Positions 7,139 to 11,005 of a DNA stretch of 11,005 nucleotides are shown here, piece after piece. Numbering within the stretch: the stretch's first letter is position 1; every line of letters starts with the position of its first letter. Under the pieces are notes generated by a model. The model worked only from the letters and a program-made list of their open reading frames with translations. It did no database searches and was not told the DNA's origin. A program made the position numbers and the translations under genes. The DNA is from JABWAJ01 sp046153985 (GTDB taxonomy: Bacteria; Bacteroidota; Bacteroidia; Chitinophagales; Saprospiraceae): assembly GCA_046153985.1 (NCBI GenBank), contig JBJXFD010000499.1, positions 1 to 11,005 on the forward strand. Direction: 5' to 3'.

Positions 7139-7585
7139 TTATTCCAAATATTTTTCATCAAATTCTATCCCATGTTCCTGGAGCAGTTCAATCAACTCCT
7201 CCCGAAAAGTCTTATTTTTATGATGTGCTTCCTGATTTTTAACATACTCGATCAGGTTATCTTTAGCCTCAATTGAATAGGTAAAAGCTGCATAACCATC
7301 CTGCCAGTTATCAAATCCTGGAAATAGACCTTGTTCTTTGATAAACCCCGAACTTGCTATTTTTATGTCCTTGATCAGATCTGCCAATGCCACCGTGGGG
7401 TGAATGTGCGTTACGATATGAATATGATCTTCTACCCCGTTGATTTGATAAAGGTGGCATTTTTTATTTTTAAAAACACCCCAGATGTATCTAAACAATG
7501 CTTCTCTGTTGTCTTTATGGAGGGTCTTTTTTCTGCTTTTTGTACTGAAAACAATTTGATACAGAATTTGGGTATAAGTACTCAT
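7139..7585 (-). CDS. REP-associated tyrosine transposase (IS200/Y1 HUH family)
   Basis: This 148-residue protein has the typical length of single-domain Y1 transposases. These enzymes cut and rejoin single-stranded DNA through a covalent phosphotyrosine link, with a metal ion held by an HUH motif. HUH is visible as HIH at residues 54-56 within VEDHIHIVTHI. The likely catalytic tyrosine is Tyr114 in EYVKNQEAHH, with the supporting Gln118 four residues on. The segment LADLIKDIKIASSGFIKE (~68-84) is also typical of the family. The ATG at 7583-7585 gives the expected MSTYTQILYQIVFSTK start. The gene is intact, has no tnpB partner and is flanked by palindromic repeats B and C, which is why I call it RAYT-like rather than a classic IS200 element. 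Its substrate is probably the flanking palindromes (inference). Confidence 0.9.
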   Translation of the reverse strand: MSTYTQILYQIVFSTKSRKKTLHKDNREALFRYIWGVFKNKKCHLYQINGVEDHIHIVTHIHPTVALADLIKDIKIASSGFIKEQGLFPGFDNWQDGYAAFTYSIEAKDNLIEYVKNQEAHHKNKTFREELIELLQEHGIEFDEKYLE

Positions 7586-7619
7586 GACTGATTGTTTATG
7601 ATTGAATCAATTAGCATTA

Positions 7620-7902
7620 TATTCAACCACTTCGTGGTTACCCGTGCTCCCGGCGCATTTCCTAACCTCCGATTGCATCGGAGGCTATTCACATTAAACC
7701 CTTATCAGGGTTTATTTTGACAGTACACTTCCCCGGTACCGGCCAAATTCTCATGCCCGCTCTTGTTGATTTTCATTCCCGCTACTGGCGATAGCATGAA
7801 AGCCGCGAGCAACCGCGAAGCGGTTAACTATGAATAACCCCGGATGCAATCCGGGGTGTAAGAGGCCGCGTATATGCCTCCCAACCCTGGAAGGGTTGAA
7901 TA
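7620..7902. repeat. Palindromic repeat copy C (complete unit)
   Basis: A complete 283-bp unit bounded by TATTCAACC (7620-7628) and GGTTGAATA (7894-7902). Its palindromes are at 7625-7639 (ttc loop), 7666-7684 (tgc), 7697-7712 (tatc), 7811-7825 (gaa), 7838-7856 (gca) and 7882-7898 (gga). It has the same order and orientation as copy B, with the right half almost identical and the central stretch more diverged. Its left half is nearly identical to copy A. It ends exactly against the hsdR stop codon (7903-7905), and its left end lies 34 bases upstream of the transposase start. Confidence 0.88.
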
Positions 7903-10365
7903 TCACGCCACCTGATACAACGCCTGCTCCAATTCTTTAACCGCCGCCTGGTATTTATCTTTCCCGCCAAATTGCGAAATGATTTCAACCAACGAGCCAA
8001 ATTCGTTAAAAGGTTTCACGCGCAGCACTTCGGTGCTTTCCAGGTTGGCGATGCCTTCGTCGGCGTATTTATCGAGCAGGGCTTCCAGCACTTTTCGGGC
8101 CTGTTCGCCGTATTTGGCGAAGTAGTTGCGCTGTTTTACATGATCGGCCCGTTGTTTTCGGGTCAGCGGCTCCCGGTCATAAGCAACATGGCAGATCAGG
8201 TCGAATAAATCTACCTCCTGACTAACGGACTCGATGAGTTCCGACACCATCACGCCCTGTTCTTCCAATTCTTTGACGATGGCGGCTTTGCGGTCGGCGT
8301 TGTTCCATTTTTGCAAAAAATCGTTCAGGGAGGCGTACTGCCCTTTCACAATGCCTTTGGTGTGGTCGCTCAGGCTCACGGTAATGGGTTTTCCCTGCTG
8401 GTCGAAATGCACTTCGCGGCTGAGCAGCACGGAGACATCCACGCCGTTGACGTAGATTTTTGCACGGGGTTCCCCGACTTCACCCGGTTTCAATGCGCCC
8501 TGGGGGTAACGGATGACCGGCGTTTCAATGAGGACCATGGCTTCGCCGGACACCTCATCCACGACAGGGGTCGCGTCCGCCTCTTCTTCGTTGAGAATAT
8601 CGCCCAGGTCGGTCTCTTCGGACACGGGCTTCACGCGGATCGGATCGCCGTCGAAATCTTTGTCGGCGAACAAGTCCGTCACGTTTCTAAAGTCGAGGAT
8701 GGTGAAAAAGAGCTTGCCGTATTCTTCATTGATGCGGGTGCCGCGCCCGATAACCTGCTTAAATTTGGTCATGGATTTGATCTCGCTGTCCAACACGATC
8801 ACCTTGCAGGTCTGGGCGTCCACACCGGTGGTCATCAATTCAGATGTAGTGGCTATGACCGGGTATTTTTCTTCGGGCTGGATGAAATTGTCCAACTCGC
8901 GTTTGCCTTCTTCGTTGTCGCCCGTGATTTGCATCACGTATTTGGGGTTGATGGCGACTAAGTCGGCGTTGTGGCGGGCAATGGCGCTGCGCATCCGTTC
9001 GGCGTGGTCAATATCCACACAAAAAATGATGGTTTTGGCAAAGCGGTCGTAGCCTTTCAGGAACTCGGTCACTTTTTTGGCTACGGGGTCGGTGCGTTCA
9101 TCAATGACGAGGTTTCGGTCGTAGTCCTTGCGGTTGTAAACTCGATCCGCAACGAGGTTGCCGTCCTTATCGGTTTTCCCGCGTTCGGGGCGCCAGTTTT
9201 CGGCGTCCACATTCAGGGTGACGCGAATGGTGCGGTAGGGCGCCAGAAAACCGTCGTCAATGCCCTGTTTCAGGGAATACGTGTAGACGGGTTCGCCAAA
9301 ATATTCAGAATTGCTGGTCTCCTTTGTTTCGCGCGGCGTGGCGGTCAGGCCGATGTGCGTGGCGTTTTTGAAATACGTCAGAATTTCCCGCCAGGCGCTG
9401 TCTTCCTTAGCGCTGCCGCGATGGCACTCGTCCACGATGATCAGGTCAAAAAAGTCGGGCGAAAAGTCTTTGTAGGCGTCTTCGATGCCGGGTTCGTTGT
9501 TACTCAGCCCCTGATATAAGCCCAGAAATATCTCGAAAGCTTTATCGGAAGCGTCAATGCCCCGTTTTCGGTTAGCCACCAGCCGTTCTTTGCCGCCTTC
9601 GAACTCGACGACTTTTTTGCGGATAACCGTCATTTTGTCTTTAAAATGCTTAAAATCGCCGCGCCGGGTTTGGTCCACCAAGGCCGTTCGGTCGGCCAGA
9701 AACAGGATTCTTTTTTTTGCTTTTGCTTTCCACAGGCGGTGTACAATTTGGAAAGCGGTGAACGTTTTTCCGGTTCCGGTGGCCATCACCAATAAAACCC
9801 TGTTTTGGCCTTTTGCGATGGCTTCCACCGTTCGGTTGATGGCGATTTGCTGGTAGTAGCGCGCTTTTTTGCCCGACCCGTCGAAGAAGTAGTCCTGGGA
9901 AGCAATTCTTTCAGCATCCGGGGTTGCGAGGCCCTTGTACTTTGCATATTTCTCCCACAATTGCCGGGGTGAGGGGAAATCGGATAAGGAAAGTTCCGTT
10001 TCGATGCTTTCGTCGGTAGCGGTTCGGTCGTGGAACAGGAAGCCGTCGCCGTTGCTGCTGAACACGCAGGGGATATCGAGGATGCGCGCGTATTCAAGCG
10101 CCTGCTGGATACCTGATCTGACCGAATGCCTGTTGTCTTTCGCCTCGATGATGGCGATGGGAATATCGGGTTTGTAGTAGAGGATGTAGTCGGCGCGTTT
10201 TCGTTCGCCACGGGCGGTGAGTTTACCGCGCACGTAGATTTTTCCGTCGGTAAAAGAGACCTCTTCCAGAAACTGGGTGATCCGGTTCCACCCGGCCTGT
10301 TCGATGGCCGGGGTGATGAATTTGGTGCAAATGTCCCGTTCGGAGAGGTTTTTTTTATCAATCAT
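7903..10365 (-). CDS. hsdR: Type I restriction endonuclease/translocase subunit HsdR
   Basis: This 820-residue restriction subunit pumps DNA using ATP and cuts it far from an unmethylated recognition site, as part of HsdR2M2S. The N-terminal nuclease has a PD-(D/E)xK core: Asp59 (RADYILYY) and Glu74-x-Lys76 (AIIEAK), followed by a QxxxY motif (Q88-Y92). The SF2 motor shows Walker A ATGTGKT (195-201), DECH (312-315), TAT (341-343), TTGVD (512-516) and QVIGRGTRI (537-545). The C-terminal ~200 residues resemble the EcoEI-type R_C domain, and the length fits the shorter EcoEI-like HsdR proteins rather than the ~1000-1100-residue EcoKI/EcoR124 types. The start MIDKKNLSERD is preceded by a weak AGGA and by a promoter candidate at 10404-10435. 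It is first in the locus, upstream of the mobile DNA that separates it from hsdM. No motif is missing. Confidence 0.95.
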   Translation of the reverse strand: MIDKKNLSERDICTKFITPAIEQAGWNRITQFLEEVSFTDGKIYVRGKLTARGERKRADYILYYKPDIPIAIIEAKDNRHSVRSGIQQALEYARILDIPCVFSSNGDGFLFHDRTATDESIETELSLSDFPSPRQLWEKYAKYKGLATPDAERIASQDYFFDGSGKKARYYQQIAINRTVEAIAKGQNRVLLVMATGTGKTFTAFQIVHRLWKAKAKKRILFLADRTALVDQTRRGDFKHFKDKMTVIRKKVVEFEGGKERLVANRKRGIDASDKAFEIFLGLYQGLSNNEPGIEDAYKDFSPDFFDLIIVDECHRGSAKEDSAWREILTYFKNATHIGLTATPRETKETSNSEYFGEPVYTYSLKQGIDDGFLAPYRTIRVTLNVDAENWRPERGKTDKDGNLVADRVYNRKDYDRNLVIDERTDPVAKKVTEFLKGYDRFAKTIIFCVDIDHAERMRSAIARHNADLVAINPKYVMQITGDNEEGKRELDNFIQPEEKYPVIATTSELMTTGVDAQTCKVIVLDSEIKSMTKFKQVIGRGTRINEEYGKLFFTILDFRNVTDLFADKDFDGDPIRVKPVSEETDLGDILNEEEADATPVVDEVSGEAMVLIETPVIRYPQGALKPGEVGEPRAKIYVNGVDVSVLLSREVHFDQQGKPITVSLSDHTKGIVKGQYASLNDFLQKWNNADRKAAIVKELEEQGVMVSELIESVSQEVDLFDLICHVAYDREPLTRKQRADHVKQRNYFAKYGEQARKVLEALLDKYADEGIANLESTEVLRVKPFNEFGSLVEIISQFGGKDKYQAAVKELEQALYQVA

Positions 10366-10403
10366 ATCCTGTATTGCATTCGGATGCCGGAGGGTTCTGT
10401 ATG

Positions 10404-10435
10404 CAAGTATAGGTTTTTTTTGGGCTTGCTCACAA
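10404..10435 (-). promoter_or_regulatory. Candidate promoter of hsdR
   Basis: On the - strand TATACTTG (10404-10411) matches the Bacteroidota -7 consensus TAnnTTTG at all but one fixed position. A TTG (10433-10435) lies 21 bases upstream, a spacing that fits the -33 element. The -7 box is about 38 bases before the hsdR ATG, leaving a leader of roughly 30 bases. Confidence 0.5.
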
Positions 10436-10545
10436 TTTTCAGGCTGTAAATCCTGATTTTATGACCGGGCGCATGCTTTTTTTCCGATCCGGGTTAATGG
10501 TGATCGTGTATCGGTGATTCAAAGGATATTGTTGTAAATAAGAAT

Positions 10546-10577
10546 ATGGGTCACCTCGAAAATTCGGGGTGACCCAT
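10546..10577 (-). terminator. Hairpin terminator of the right-edge secreted-protein gene
   Basis: Bases 10546-10560 pair with 10563-10577 (ATGGGTCACC on one arm, GGTGACCCAT on the other, one G-T wobble inside), giving a stem of 13 or more pairs. It lies about 33 bases beyond the stop of the gene at 10610. The following run on the - strand is only moderately T-rich (ATTCTTATTT). The sequence is related to the hairpin at 3441-3474. Confidence 0.65.
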
Positions 10578-10609
10578 GCTTTGTTTATTCGATAAAGGGT
10601 GTTTTACCC

Positions 10610-11005
10610 TTAGTTGCGATGCAGCACAATCCGTTTGGTGGCAGCCGGCCGTGCGGGTTGAAAATTTTCAACCCCGACGGCCTGCACCCGAATCAGGTAA
10701 ATGCCGTCTTCGTAAGCAGCGAGATTCAGCCGTGCCATAATTGTTCCGCCGGTATTCGTTTCCAGCGTTTGCAGCACGCGGCCCTGAACGTCATACACCT
10801 CAAGGCGCACGGCCAGATCGGGATACGCGCTCAGATCAACCGTTATTTCGCCGGAAGCCGGATTGGGAAATATCCGGAAATCGACAGCTTGCACCTGTTG
10901 AACGATGGGCTCCAATTTTTTACCCGGGCGGAGGCTTTCATTCACCTCATCGCAAATATCGTATCCTTCATTTACGCAGCGGATGGCGTCCAGCAATTCC
11001 TCCAG
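10610..11005 (-). CDS. C-terminal part of a T9SS-sorted secreted protein, paralogue of the 520-3396 gene
   Basis: The frame is open to the window edge (reading LEELLDAIRCVNEGYDICDEV from 11005), so this is the last 131 residues of a longer gene; an internal TTG at 10996 is not a likely start. The first ~20 residues nearly repeat residues 835-853 of the 520-3396 protein (LQELLAAIRCVNEGYDICD). The remainder is a Por-secretion-tail/type A sorting domain: FRIFPNPASGEITVDL, VYDVQGRVLQTLE, DGIYLIRVQ, ending RIVLHRN. By family knowledge it is exported by the type IX system and then anchored or released. It converges on the other paralogue from the far side of the restriction island. A short hairpin (10595-10611) overlaps its TAA stop. 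Confidence 0.88.
   Translation of the reverse strand: MEELLDAIRCVNEGYDICDEVNESLRPGKKLEPIVQQVQAVDFRIFPNPASGEITVDLSAYPDLAVRLEVYDVQGRVLQTLETNTGGTIMARLNLAAYEDGIYLIRVQAVGVENFQPARPAATKRIVLHRN

Larger units (their letters stand above)
6668..7902 (-). mobile_element. RAYT-like transposase gene with three associated palindromic repeats
   Basis: The whole space between hsdM and hsdR is filled by repeat A, repeat B, the Y1 transposase gene (7139-7585, - strand) and repeat C. B and C flank the gene in direct orientation at 9 and 34 bases. This arrangement matches REP-associated tyrosine transposases, where a single-domain HUH enzyme sits among palindromes it is thought to act on. No tnpB gene or second transposase is present. 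The right end of C touches the hsdR stop codon. The insertion has split what would otherwise be a compact hsdR-hsdM-hsdS unit. Confidence 0.7.

Noticed and set aside
6870..7242. Short + strand frames in repeat B and the transposase end
   Set aside because: They lie in palindromic repeats and differ between copies B and C by changes that do not preserve codons.
7139..7585. IS200/IS605 element with tnpB and guide RNA
   Set aside because: Only the single Y1 transposase is present; no TnpB-like RuvC or zinc-finger protein is encoded nearby.
6668..7902. CRISPR-like appearance of recurring short palindromes at intervals
   Set aside because: The palindromes differ from one another, spacing is irregular, the sequence between them is itself conserved across units, and no cas gene is present.
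7903..10365. Stand-alone helicase-nuclease defence system
   Set aside because: The PD-(D/E)xK plus SF2 plus EcoEI-type C-terminus order, together with hsdM and hsdS in the same orientation, identifies it as HsdR.

Overview
The window looks like chromosomal DNA of a Bacteroidota bacterium, most likely a Saprospira/Lewinella-type lineage (inference). The evidence is two secreted proteins with type IX secretion C-terminal sorting domains, SprB-like and HYR-like adhesin modules, a TAnnTTTG promoter element of the kind used in this phylum, and little use of Shine-Dalgarno sequences.

Layout. Positions 1-327 hold the 3' end of an unrecognised gene, closed by a strong intrinsic terminator. Positions 520-3396 encode a 958-residue secreted multidomain protein on the + strand, followed by a hairpin terminator. 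Positions 3400-3690 hold no convincing gene but several small palindromes. At 3691-3845 there is a 155-bp non-coding insertion element (MITE-like): 18-bp terminal inverted repeats, two internal hairpins and an apparent 10-bp target duplication. It has inserted into the 3' end of hsdS and supplies that gene's stop codon.

Positions 3829-10365, all on the - strand, form a complete type I restriction-modification locus transcribed hsdR -> hsdM -> hsdS. hsdM and hsdS overlap by ATGA. hsdR and hsdM are separated by about 1.3 kb of mobile DNA: three copies (A, B, C) of an elaborate palindrome-rich repeat and one gene for a REP-associated, HUH-type Y1 transposase (RAYT-like). The full repeat unit (about 284 bp) is bounded by TATTCAACC...GGTTGAATA and carries six short palindromes arranged as two inverted three-palindrome modules. 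The right end of copy C abuts the hsdR stop codon.

At the right edge (10610-11005, - strand) is the C-terminal part of a second T9SS protein. It is paralogous to the end of the 520-3396 gene and has a related terminator hairpin. The restriction island therefore sits between two convergent paralogous gene ends.

How the genes work together. HsdM2S would methylate a bipartite site set by the two target-recognition domains of HsdS, and HsdR adds ATP-driven translocation and cleavage. The two TRD segments are clearly AT-richer than the rest of the locus, which fits TRD exchange. All three hsd genes look intact despite two mobile insertions. The most unusual content is the palindrome array with its transposase and the MITE at the hsdS end; I see no further defence or biosynthetic system here.
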